Origin: Bradyrhizobium embrapense
Lineage (GTDB): Bacteria; Pseudomonadota; Alphaproteobacteria; Rhizobiales; Xanthobacteraceae
Reading direction: 5' to 3'
Assembly: GCF_001189235.2 (NCBI RefSeq)
Contig: NZ_LFIP02000018.1
Location: 1-57,142 of the forward strand
DNA: 57,142 nt
The notes beneath the pieces were generated by a model. That model did no database searches and was not told the origin of the DNA. It saw nothing but the letters and a program-made list of their open reading frames with translations. The stretch's first letter is position 1. Each line of letters begins with the position of its first letter. Both the position numbers and the translations under genes were made by a program. Shown here piece by piece: positions 25,991 to 33,711 of the stretch.

Positions 25991-27432
25991 CGCGGCACCT
26001 CCTCGCTCTGCCGTGTCTCCCGGTAGGTCTGGCCGGCGAGCGCGGCGCGAATGCCGTCGATCTTTCCATCGCGGTAGAACAGGTTGTAGGTGTCGAACGG
26101 GATAATCGCACCGCTCTCGGTGACGAAGTGGATGCAGCTCCGCTTGACGTTGCCGACGCAGAAATTGAAGCGATCGAGAAACTGCACGATGGTGACGCGG
26201 AACACGTTCTCGTAGCTGAGGCCGTCCGGCACCTCGAAGCTCGGCAGGCAGCACAGCAACTCGCAGACCCGCTCTGAGGTGTTTGATGGTCCCGACGACA
26301 GCGAGAACAAATCGACGAACTTCTCGCGCAGCACCGGATATTTCTCCGGGCTGATCGTGTTCGGCATCACGGCGACGAGCTGCTCCTGCTGAAACAGCGA
26401 GGTCAGCGGCAGCACTTTCTCGCCGTTGCGCAGGCCGTACCCGATCGAGATGCTCTCGGGATTGCACGGCAGCGGGATCATGTCCTTGTCGCCGAACACC
26501 CCGGTCTCGATCACGCGCTGGCGAATCTCCGACAGCATGATGCGGTCGGTGTCCTTGTTGAAATGCTCGTTGCGGCCGGCGTCCTGCACCGGCTGCAGCG
26601 TGACGCCGCGCACGCATTTCCATGTCAGCGCGTGGCGGACGATATCGCCGATCTCGGCATCGTTGACGCCGCGCTTGACGGTGGCGACCAGCGTGGTCGA
26701 GACGCCCGCGCGCTCGAGATTCTCCAGCGCCTGCTGGCGGATCTTGCGTAGGTCCGCGCCGCGCAGATTGATCAGCGCCTCGCGCTTGAGCGAATCGAAC
26801 TGCAGATAGACTTCCAGCCCGCGCTTGTTTTCGGCGAGCTTGGCCACGAAGTCCGGCTCGCGCGCGATCCTGAGGCCGTTGGTGTTGATCATGACGTGAC
26901 GGATCGGGCGGGCGCGCACCGCATCCAGAATGGCGAAGAAATCCGGATGCAGCGTCGGCTCGCCGCCGGAAATCTGCACGAGGTCGGGCTCGCCCTCGCT
27001 CGCCACCAGCGCGTCGAGCATTGTCTCGATCTTGGCCAGCGGCGTGAAGCTGGTGCGGGCGGGCGAGGAGTCCGCGAAGCACACCGGGCAGGTCAGGTTG
27101 CAGTGCTCGGTGACCTCGATCAGCGCCAGGCAGGAGTGCTGCTCATGGTCCGGGCACAGCCCGCAATCATAGGGACAGCCGAATTCGGTGTGGCGCTGGA
27201 AGGCGAGCGGCCGGTCGCCGGGCTTGATGAAGTCCTTGCACAGCCGCCAATAGGCCGCATCGGTCGAGACCAGGGTCGACTGCACGCCGTGCTGCTTGCA
27301 GCGCTTCTCGTACCAGACCTCGTTGCCTGAGATCTGGATCTTGGTCGGAACCAGGGCCAGGCAGGTCTCGCACAATGATTGGGTCTGGCCCCAGAAGATG
27401 TAGGGGCGGGACTTACGCAGCGGCGCGTTCAT
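25987..27432 (-). CDS. Radical SAM protein of the MJ0619/Tes (tetraether synthase) type
   Basis: A 481-residue iron-sulfur enzyme. The radical SAM cluster motif is CNLTCPVC (Cys111, 115, 118), followed by the SAM-binding QISGGEPTLH. Upstream are a CxxC (21, 24) with a third cysteine in RCKQHG (45), and GCPYDCGLCPDHEQHSC (86, 90, 93, 101). C-terminal cysteines lie in CELLCC and FCVGNVKRSC. This layout is that of archaeal MJ0619/Tes, a multi-cluster enzyme that joins lipid tails carbon-to-carbon to make tetraether or macrocyclic lipids. Bacterial members are mostly unassigned. Here the neighbours are an Lgt-like enzyme (20-base overlap upstream) and two small membrane proteins (4-base overlap downstream). 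That makes a lipid or lipoprotein acyl chain the likely substrate, which is inference. Confidence 0.85.
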   Translation of the reverse strand: MNAPLRKSRPYIFWGQTQSLCETCLALVPTKIQISGNEVWYEKRCKQHGVQSTLVSTDAAYWRLCKDFIKPGDRPLAFQRHTEFGCPYDCGLCPDHEQHSCLALIEVTEHCNLTCPVCFADSSPARTSFTPLAKIETMLDALVASEGEPDLVQISGGEPTLHPDFFAILDAVRARPIRHVMINTNGLRIAREPDFVAKLAENKRGLEVYLQFDSLKREALINLRGADLRKIRQQALENLERAGVSTTLVATVKRGVNDAEIGDIVRHALTWKCVRGVTLQPVQDAGRNEHFNKDTDRIMLSEIRQRVIETGVFGDKDMIPLPCNPESISIGYGLRNGEKVLPLTSLFQQEQLVAVMPNTISPEKYPVLREKFVDLFSLSSGPSNTSERVCELLCCLPSFEVPDGLSYENVFRVTIVQFLDRFNFCVGNVKRSCIHFVTESGAIIPFDTYNLFYRDGKIDGIRAALAGQTYRETRQSEEVPR

Positions 27433-28132
27433 GCTTCACCCTCACATTCGGCGCCGTCGTCAGCATGACGGCGGCATAGACCATGACAAACAGCGACAGC
27501 AGGTGGAACAGCGAGAACGGGCCGATCAGCGCGCCATAGGGCTTGATGAACTCCCACACGAAGCGCTGCAGGCCGTAGTAGAACAGCACGAGGTAGAATC
27601 CATTGGTGATGACAGCGGCGTTGCGGTTCAACACGGCCCAGACATAGAAGATCGCGAACGCCGTCATCGCCAGGCTCTCATAGAGCTGCACCGGATGGCG
27701 CCGGATGCCGTCGCCGAAATCATGGCCCCAGGGCAGCGCGGTCGGCGTGCCATAGGTGAAATCCTCGAGCCCCGCGCAATAGCAGCCGAGCCGGCCGACC
27801 GCGACGCCGACCGCAAGCGGCAGCGCGAACCGCGCCCCGGTGCGCAGCGAGATGCCGTGCCGCCATTTGTAGAGCTCGATCGCGAGGATGCCGCCCGCCA
27901 GCGCGCCCTCGACCGAGCGGGCGATGCCGGACATGCCCGAGAACCACAGGTTCAGCGTGCCGAAGATGTAGGCGCCGATGCCGGCGCCGAACACCAGCGC
28001 GGCGATGTACGTCAGCTCGAAGGATTGCCGCGGGAATTGCAGCCCGCGCACCCGCGATAGCCACCACATCGCGATGGCGGCTGCGCACCATGCTGCAACG
28101 TCGAAAATGGCGTGAAGTCCAGCCCCGCTCAT
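27413..28132 (-). CDS. Divergent Lgt-like (prolipoprotein diacylglyceryl transferase family) membrane protein
   Basis: A 239-residue protein with about seven membrane helices that matches the Lgt family in its key landmarks. These are GRLGC at 113-117, RHPVQLYES (146-153) and RFVWEF (Arg190, Glu194), which corresponds to the functional Arg/Glu pair of E. coli Lgt. It differs at two sites important in Lgt: the Asn of GRLGN is Cys (117), and the position of the HGG histidine appears to be Glu75. It is therefore probably not the housekeeping lipoprotein enzyme and may transfer or bind a glycerolipid for another purpose. The start at 28132 avoids overlap with the Crp-type gene. The stop overlaps the radical SAM start by 20 bases. 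Confidence 0.8.
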   Translation of the reverse strand: MSGAGLHAIFDVAAWCAAAIAMWWLSRVRGLQFPRQSFELTYIAALVFGAGIGAYIFGTLNLWFSGMSGIARSVEGALAGGILAIELYKWRHGISLRTGARFALPLAVGVAVGRLGCYCAGLEDFTYGTPTALPWGHDFGDGIRRHPVQLYESLAMTAFAIFYVWAVLNRNAAVITNGFYLVLFYYGLQRFVWEFIKPYGALIGPFSLFHLLSLFVMVYAAVMLTTAPNVRVKHERAAA

Positions 28133-28194
28133 GCGGCGAGTGTAACGTGATTTTCGCGGTGGACGATAGCGGGTTCCCGATTGCGGCCGGCCGT

Positions 28195-28959
28195 CTAGTT
28201 CGCCGGGTTGTCTTCGCTTGGATACACCCCGCGCAGCACTTCCTCGAAGTGATCCTTCACCGCGTCGTTGCACAGGCAGGAGCGCAGCTTGAGCTTGTCT
28301 GGGTCGCGGATCACGATCGCGCCGCGGCGCGTGTCCAGCACGCCCTCCGCCTTGAAGTTCTGGATCACGCGGCTGGTGTAGCTGCGGCCGACGCCGAGCA
28401 GGGTCGAGAGCTGCTCATGCGTCAGCGGCACCACACCGTTGCCGTCGGTGCGCTCCATGGCCGAGATGATCCATTTCGCGGCGCGCTGCTCGATCGAGTG
28501 GATCGCATTGCAAGCGGTCGCCTGGAAGATCTGCGCCAGCATGCAGTCGGCGTAGCGCGCGAAGATGTTGCGCACCGAGATCGACTTCAGCTTGGCGGCG
28601 TCGAGCTTGCTGATCGGCAGCCGCGCGAATGGCCCGCCGAACTTGACGGTGATGCGGGTGAAGGCCGGCAGGAATCCCTGGCTGACGATGCCGCCGACCG
28701 CGCCCTCGCGGCCGACCAGGATGGTCTCGACGTCGCGGCCGTCCTCGTTGGCCACCATGTAGGACGCAAGGCTGGGCCCACATGGGAAATGCACGATCTG
28801 GACGTCGTCGCCGGGATTGTAGAGCAGCTCGCCGGCCGCAGCATCGACCACCGCAAGGTGCGGTGCGATCAGCTCGTAGTCGGCGGCGTTCAGCCGGCGC
28901 AACAGGTTGTTGAACGGCCGGTCGTTCGTCCCGGCCAAATCGGTCCGTTTCGCAATCAT
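28195..28959 (-). CDS. Crp/Fnr-family transcriptional regulator
   Basis: A 254-residue regulator with an N-terminal cyclic-nucleotide-binding-like beta barrel (about 25-130). A dimer helix and a C-terminal winged helix-turn-helix follow (LTHEQLSTLLGVGRSYTSRVIQNF, about 180-203). The N-terminus lacks the FNR cysteine cluster, and the cAMP-contact residues of true CRP are not evident, so the signal is unknown. ATG 28959 has AGGA in front; a TTG 21 bases upstream is less likely. It opens the radical SAM operon (63-base gap to the Lgt-like gene). The palindrome at 29013 upstream suggests autoregulation. Confidence 0.88.
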   Translation of the reverse strand: MIAKRTDLAGTNDRPFNNLLRRLNAADYELIAPHLAVVDAAAGELLYNPGDDVQIVHFPCGPSLASYMVANEDGRDVETILVGREGAVGGIVSQGFLPAFTRITVKFGGPFARLPISKLDAAKLKSISVRNIFARYADCMLAQIFQATACNAIHSIEQRAAKWIISAMERTDGNGVVPLTHEQLSTLLGVGRSYTSRVIQNFKAEGVLDTRRGAIVIRDPDKLKLRSCLCNDAVKDHFEEVLRGVYPSEDNPAN

Positions 28960-29012
28960 TGGAAAATCCTGAAGACCCAACGCCGACCATAATTAAAAAG
29001 TTCCCGATTTTA

Positions 29013-29028
29013 TGTGCACTAGTGAACA
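29013..29028. promoter_or_regulatory. Crp/Fnr-type palindrome ahead of the regulator gene
   Basis: TGTGCACTAGTGAACA is a 16-base palindrome with one mismatched pair, of the TGT-N10-ACA form bound by Crp/Fnr proteins. It lies 54 bases upstream of the regulator start and 131 bases upstream of the divergent receiver-domain gene. A/T-rich stretches (AATTAAAAAG, TTTTAT) around it could be the minus-strand -10 region. Assignment to this regulator is inference. Confidence 0.45.
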
Positions 29029-29158
29029 GACGCGGCCGCTCACGATGTGGTGGTTTCATTTCGGGAACAGCCGGCGTGCTTTCGGGCGCCGGTCGCGGGC
29101 CATCCGGCCGGACTGATCCGGTCTCTTATCCATCATCGAAGCAAATGGACACCGTGCC

Positions 29159-29533
29159 ATGGAATCCGCTCCCAATGCCGGCATGCCCGGTGACGTCCTC
29201 GTGGTCGAGGACGATCCGATCATCTCGCTCTATTTCGAGGACACCATCCTGGGCTTCGGCGCCCGGACGGTGCGCACCGCGGCGAATGTCGCCCGCGCGC
29301 TCGAATTGATCGCCGAGCGCGCGCCGGATTTCGCGCTGCTCGACGTCGGTCTCGTCCGGGGCGAGAAGACCTTCGCGATCGCCGAGCGGCTCGATGCATT
29401 GAAGGTGCCGTTCGCGTTCGTCACGGGCTACGGCGCCGATATCAGGCTGCCGGAATCGTTCGCCGGCAAGCTGCGGCTGACCAAGCCGTGTACGAGCGAG
29501 GCGCTCGAAGCCGCGCTGAGAAATGGGCACTGA
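29159..29533 (+). CDS. Single-domain response regulator
   Basis: A 124-residue stand-alone receiver domain. The acidic pocket is VVEDD (18-19), the phospho-acceptor aspartate is 62 in LLDVGL, the switch threonine is in FVTGYG (89), and the lysine is 109 in TKP. There is no output domain, so it acts by protein contact or as a phosphate sink. It is transcribed away from the Crp-type gene, and a secreted protein gene follows 93 bases downstream. No kinase is adjacent. Confidence 0.9.
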   Translation: MESAPNAGMPGDVLVVEDDPIISLYFEDTILGFGARTVRTAANVARALELIAERAPDFALLDVGLVRGEKTFAIAERLDALKVPFAFVTGYGADIRLPESFAGKLRLTKPCTSEALEAALRNGH

Positions 29534-29626
29534 CCGATCGCCAGGCTTCGGCCTCGCCGGCGGCGCGTTCGTCGTCTACCATCCGGACTATCGGATTCGG
29601 CGACGCACAGGCATCGGGAAGCCGTC

Positions 29627-30751
29627 ATGGCGATCAGGACGTCCGCCGCTGCGCGTGCAGCGGCGCTCTCGCTCGGGCTGCTCCTCGCGCCGCCGCTTGC
29701 CTGGACCGTCGTCGGTAGCTTGGTGTCTCCCGCGATTGCCGGGCCGGCCACGCTGACGAGCGAGCAATCGGCCGCGCTCAAGACTTACGACAATGCCCTG
29801 AAGGACTTCGTCTCGATCCTGCGCCAGCGACGGGCGCAGATCGATTCCCGTCAGCCGCTGCCCGACCTGCCGGGCCAGGCCGTTTACCTTGCGCGGGTCG
29901 AGATGATGAGCGCCTACAAGGATCTCACCGATGCGCTTCCGACCAGGATTGGAAGACCCAACAGATTCGGAATCCCTCCGGCCTATTTCGATGCCGACAA
30001 TGAGCCGCTGCTCGATGAGTATAGGAAGCTGTTCGATGTGATGGAGGCGCCGCCTGCAAGCGCACAGAGCTCCGGGACGCCGTTCGAGGACGTGGTCGAT
30101 CTGGCGACGGTGATTGCGCGCGCCAGGGGTCTGGATGCCGCCGACGCTACTGTCGCCGGCCGGATCAGCCTCGGCCTGTTCTTTGCCGAGACGGACGGCA
30201 AGCAAAATGCCGGTAATGCCCGATCGAACACCTACAAGGGCAGCCTGCAGACCGGTCCGTCGGAGGATCGTAACGGTCGAAGGAAGTGGGCCGCGATCAA
30301 ACCATCGATCACGACGCTGGATCCTGCGCTGAGCCGTCGCGACGACAGGGAAGAGGCCCGGGCCGCCAACCTCGATCACCGGTTCAATCACTGGACTGCG
30401 GTGCGCGACGGCCTGATGAACGCGCACGCGGAGATTTTCCCGCAGGTCCCGGCGATCGCACGAGCCCTGCCCAATCCGATCGATCAGATGAAGCTGTTCG
30501 AGCTGATCCAGATCATTCCGACGCCGACCAGGGCCGCGCTCCGGTCGGGCAATCTCACGGGTTACAGGATCTCCGATCCCAGGATCATGGGATATCTGCG
30601 AAACAACAGCGTCTTTGCCTTCGGCCGAGCCGACCGGGCCCGAACGTCCGCGACCTTCCGCGAAATCCTCGACGCGATGTGGCTGTTCAACGCCAAGTTC
30701 GAACAGGCGCTGGCCAAATTCGCCGAGCTCAAGGCCGGCAAGCGGGAATGA
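29627..30751 (+). CDS. Secreted protein of unknown function
   Basis: A 374-residue protein with an N-terminal signal (hydrophobic 11-32, SPAIAG cleavage), hence periplasmic or secreted. I do not recognise the family. The body is mostly helical. A stretch at about 182-210, FFAETDGKQNAGNARSNTY then KGSLQTG, resembles the active-site region of lysozyme-like transglycosylases: a catalytic-type Glu188, then a Gly/Asn loop, then a small-residue helix start. This is only a visual similarity. A cell-wall amidase gene lies convergently 13 bases downstream, which would fit a peptidoglycan role. Confidence 0.65.
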   Translation: MAIRTSAAARAAALSLGLLLAPPLAWTVVGSLVSPAIAGPATLTSEQSAALKTYDNALKDFVSILRQRRAQIDSRQPLPDLPGQAVYLARVEMMSAYKDLTDALPTRIGRPNRFGIPPAYFDADNEPLLDEYRKLFDVMEAPPASAQSSGTPFEDVVDLATVIARARGLDAADATVAGRISLGLFFAETDGKQNAGNARSNTYKGSLQTGPSEDRNGRRKWAAIKPSITTLDPALSRRDDREEARAANLDHRFNHWTAVRDGLMNAHAEIFPQVPAIARALPNPIDQMKLFELIQIIPTPTRAALRSGNLTGYRISDPRIMGYLRNNSVFAFGRADRARTSATFREILDAMWLFNAKFEQALAKFAELKAGKRE

Positions 30752-30764
30752 GATCAGCGAGGCG

Positions 30765-31775
30765 TCAAAGCGGGCCGAGCAGCGCCCAGCGCGGATCGCA
30801 GAATTCCTTCACGGCAGAGGCGACGCCGCCGGCGATGATGTTGCGACGCTCGGGCGAGCCCATTGCGAGCTCTTCGTCGCGGTTGATGATCGAGCCGGCC
30901 TCGAGCAGGACCGCGGGCATCGCGCTCTTTCGCAGCACGATCAGCTCGTCATAGCTGTAGACGCCGGTGTCCTTGTTCAGCAGCGGGTGCTGGTTGCTGC
31001 CCATGATGGGCAGGCTATATTGCGCGGCATAGCGCAACCCCCCAGCCTTCATTTCCCTCGCGACCAGTTCGGCGAATCGAAGACTCGTCCTGAAGTCCGG
31101 ATTCTCCCGCGAGACGAACACGGAGTAACCGCTGAAGCGGTCGCTGTAGTGGCTCTTCTTGCCCCCGAACTCCCAGTCCTCGAGCATCTTGTTGGGCACG
31201 GAGTCGTGGTGGATCGACAGCAGCAGATCCGCGTGCAGATTGTTGGCGCTCGCGACCCGCCTGAACAGGCTCGGCCGCGCCTTGCCTTCGGTCAGCAGCA
31301 GCCTGGTTTCGGCAAAGCCTTCGGCCTTCAGCCTTTCCTCGATCAGCTGCGCAAGGCGCCGGTTGAAGGCGAACTCGGCGACATTGCGCGCGCTGATCGC
31401 GCCCTCCGATTCGGCGGTATGTCCGACATCCAGCACGATCCGGAATGTTGTGGGATCGCATGCGGCCGCGGTCGGCTTGGCTGCGGATCGCGGCAGGGCG
31501 ATCGGTCCAAGCGCGGCAAGCCGCGTGGCGCGAGGCTTTGATGGCGCGCGGTGCTTCGCCAATTTGGCGTACCTTGTCGATTGCCGCGCCGACTTCGCGT
31601 GCTTGGGCGATTTGGCTTGCTTGGATGAGGTCTTGAAGAGATCAGGCAGCCAGCCGGCATCGCCGGCCTTGATCGGCAGCAGCGCGAACACCGCGATCGC
31701 GACCACAATCAAGCGGCGAGGCCGAAACCTCGCGACGACGCCACCGAGCACGCGAAAGAATTCGCAGCGCCTCAT
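30765..31775 (-). CDS. N-acetylmuramoyl-L-alanine amidase (Amidase_3)
   Basis: A 336-residue peptidoglycan amidase. An N-terminal membrane helix (about 22-38) anchors or exports it, followed by a Lys/Ala/Ser-rich linker to about 100. The zinc amidase domain has LDVGH (first zinc His), the zinc Glu in RNVAEFAFN, SIHHDS (second zinc His) and the catalytic Glu in LLEAGSI. It cleaves the bond between MurNAc and the stem peptide in the periplasm. The start at 31775 is strongly supported by GGAGGGGCGGAG; a longer frame from 31844 lacks this. Confidence 0.92.
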   Translation of the reverse strand: MRRCEFFRVLGGVVARFRPRRLIVVAIAVFALLPIKAGDAGWLPDLFKTSSKQAKSPKHAKSARQSTRYAKLAKHRAPSKPRATRLAALGPIALPRSAAKPTAAACDPTTFRIVLDVGHTAESEGAISARNVAEFAFNRRLAQLIEERLKAEGFAETRLLLTEGKARPSLFRRVASANNLHADLLLSIHHDSVPNKMLEDWEFGGKKSHYSDRFSGYSVFVSRENPDFRTSLRFAELVAREMKAGGLRYAAQYSLPIMGSNQHPLLNKDTGVYSYDELIVLRKSAMPAVLLEAGSIINRDEELAMGSPERRNIIAGGVASAVKEFCDPRWALLGPL

Positions 31776-31922
31776 GCTCCGCCCCTCCGGGCCCCCAGCA
31801 TAACGGCTCTGATATCGGTACCGGAAGAGGAAGGTCGCGTCCATCCCCCGTCAATCGCGGCGCCCTTGCTTTCGGGGCAGGGGCGTCGAGGACAGGGGCG
31901 CCAGGCTCCGTCGTGGCCGCGA

Positions 31923-33485
31923 CTACACCGGCTTCGGATCGAGCGTGATCGCCCACAGTTCGGCGTCGACGCGGTCACGCAGGCTCACCGTCATCTGCCC
32001 GCTCCTGCCGTCGATCTTGACGTGGCCGAAGAACTGCATGCCGGCCGACGGCGGCAGGTTCTGGTTGGCTTCGCCCGGCGCCTTGACGAACTTCACCTCG
32101 GGGCCAAACGTGTTGTCGAGCTCATTCGGACCGAACGTGCCGGCATGCAGCGGGCCGGAGACGAATTCCCAGAACGGATCGAACTCCTGGAACTGGGCCT
32201 TGTTCGGGTTGTAGTAGTGCGCAGCCGCGTAGTGCACGTCGGCGGTCAGCCACACCGTGTTGACGATCCCCGCGGTCTTGATGAAGCGCAGGATGTCGGC
32301 GATCTCGAGCTCGCGGCCGCGCGCCGGTCCGTCGCCCTGTGCGAAGGCTTCCGAGCCCTTCTTGTTGGTCGCATCGTCATAGACGATCAGCGACAGCGGC
32401 ATGTCGGAGGCGATCACCTTCCAGGTGGCGCGCGAGTTGAGCAGCGCGCGCTTCAGCCAGGCCATCTGATCCGGGCCGATGAAATAGGCGTCGGGTCCGT
32501 AGGTCTCCTGCAGATTGGGACCGTTGGGGCCGCGATAGCTGCGCTCGTCGAGCATGAAGACGTCGAGATGCGGGCCGTAGCTCAGCGTGCGATAGACCCG
32601 GCCCGGCTCGACGATGCTCTCGCGCATCGGATACATCTCGTGGAAGGCCTTTGCCGCGCGCGCGGCCAGCACGGTGATGTCGCGCTCCTTGTAGGCCGCC
32701 GGCAGCTGCTTCGACAGCGACCAGTTGTTGGTCACCTCGTGGTCGTCCCACTGCACGAAGATCGGCACCTCGGCATTGAAGGCGCGCAGGTTGGAGTCGA
32801 GGAAATTGTATTTGTGCGCGGCGCGGTATTCGTCGAGCGTCTCGGCGACCTTGGCCTTCTCCGGGATCGTGATGTTCTTCCAGATCTTGCCGTCGGGCTG
32901 CTTCTGCTCGGCGGTGATGACGCCGTCGGCGTAGATGGTGTCGCCGGAATGCAGGAAGAAGTCCGGGGCGTGCTTCTTCATCGCCGCGAACGTGATCATG
33001 CCGCCGTCATCGGGGTTGATACCCCAGCCTTGGCCGGCGACGTCGCCGCCCCACACGAACGAGACGTCGCGACGGTCGCTCGGCGCGGTGCGGAAGCGGC
33101 CGACCACGGGCTCGCCGACCACGTCGATATGGGCGAGGTCGCGGAAGCGGACGCGATAGAAGATGTCCTGGCCCGAGGGCAGATTCTCCAGCAGCATCTT
33201 TGCGGTGAAGTCGCTCTCCGGCAGCGCCGTGATCGGCGGCAGCGCGCGGGCATTCTTGAACGAATCTGTCGTCGCGACCTCGACCATCATCTGCGACGGC
33301 CGGTCCGCACGCGCCCATACCACGCCGCCGTCGACGCCGACATCGCCGGACTGCACGCCATGGGTGATCACCGGGCGATCGGCGGCGCGTGACAGGTAGG
33401 GCATCGCGATCACGCCGGCGCCGGCCGCAGCAGCCGTCGAGAGAAAGCGTCGGCGGGTCAGATTTCGCGAGAACCGGATCGTCAT
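31923..33485 (-). CDS. phoD: PhoD-type alkaline phosphatase (Tat-exported)
   Basis: A 520-residue calcium/iron-type alkaline phosphatase or phosphodiesterase. It has a Tat signal (TRRRFLSTAAAAGAGVIA), the PhoD N-terminal domain, then the metallophosphatase core with SGDTIYADG, WDDHEVTNN, and DVHYAAAHYY near the C-terminus. It releases phosphate from organic esters in the periplasm or outside. ATG 33485 is preceded by AAGGAGG seven bases away. It is a single-gene unit; no clear Pho box was seen upstream. Confidence 0.95.
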   Translation of the reverse strand: MTIRFSRNLTRRRFLSTAAAAGAGVIAMPYLSRAADRPVITHGVQSGDVGVDGGVVWARADRPSQMMVEVATTDSFKNARALPPITALPESDFTAKMLLENLPSGQDIFYRVRFRDLAHIDVVGEPVVGRFRTAPSDRRDVSFVWGGDVAGQGWGINPDDGGMITFAAMKKHAPDFFLHSGDTIYADGVITAEQKQPDGKIWKNITIPEKAKVAETLDEYRAAHKYNFLDSNLRAFNAEVPIFVQWDDHEVTNNWSLSKQLPAAYKERDITVLAARAAKAFHEMYPMRESIVEPGRVYRTLSYGPHLDVFMLDERSYRGPNGPNLQETYGPDAYFIGPDQMAWLKRALLNSRATWKVIASDMPLSLIVYDDATNKKGSEAFAQGDGPARGRELEIADILRFIKTAGIVNTVWLTADVHYAAAHYYNPNKAQFQEFDPFWEFVSGPLHAGTFGPNELDNTFGPEVKFVKAPGEANQNLPPSAGMQFFGHVKIDGRSGQMTVSLRDRVDAELWAITLDPKPV

Positions 33486-33630
33486 GGGGAGCCTCCTTAA
33501 GGTCACAGCGACAATGCGCCGCGGGCGAGGACAGACCTAGAAAAATTCCATGACGGTGAGATTACAGGGGTGGTGCGCGGGATGTCAGAGACAGTGCGCT
33601 TCGTAAGGTGGGCACGCACGTCAGGCTCCT

Positions 33631-33660
33631 TCCCCCCTTGCGGGGGCCCGCAAGGGGGGA
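33631..33660. repeat. Perfect 14-bp palindrome between phoD and the TAXI gene
   Basis: Arms TCCCCCCTTGCGGG and CCCGCAAGGGGGGA are separated by two bases. It resembles the outer stems of the longer repeats at 36120 and 46242 (CTCCCCTT...AAGGGGAG) and may be a reduced member, or a transcript-end hairpin for the TAXI gene. Confidence 0.6.
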
Positions 33661-33711
33661 GGGAACGGAGAGAGTTCGTTCGCCGATGGCGTAGTCGTGC
33701 AGTATGGAGAC

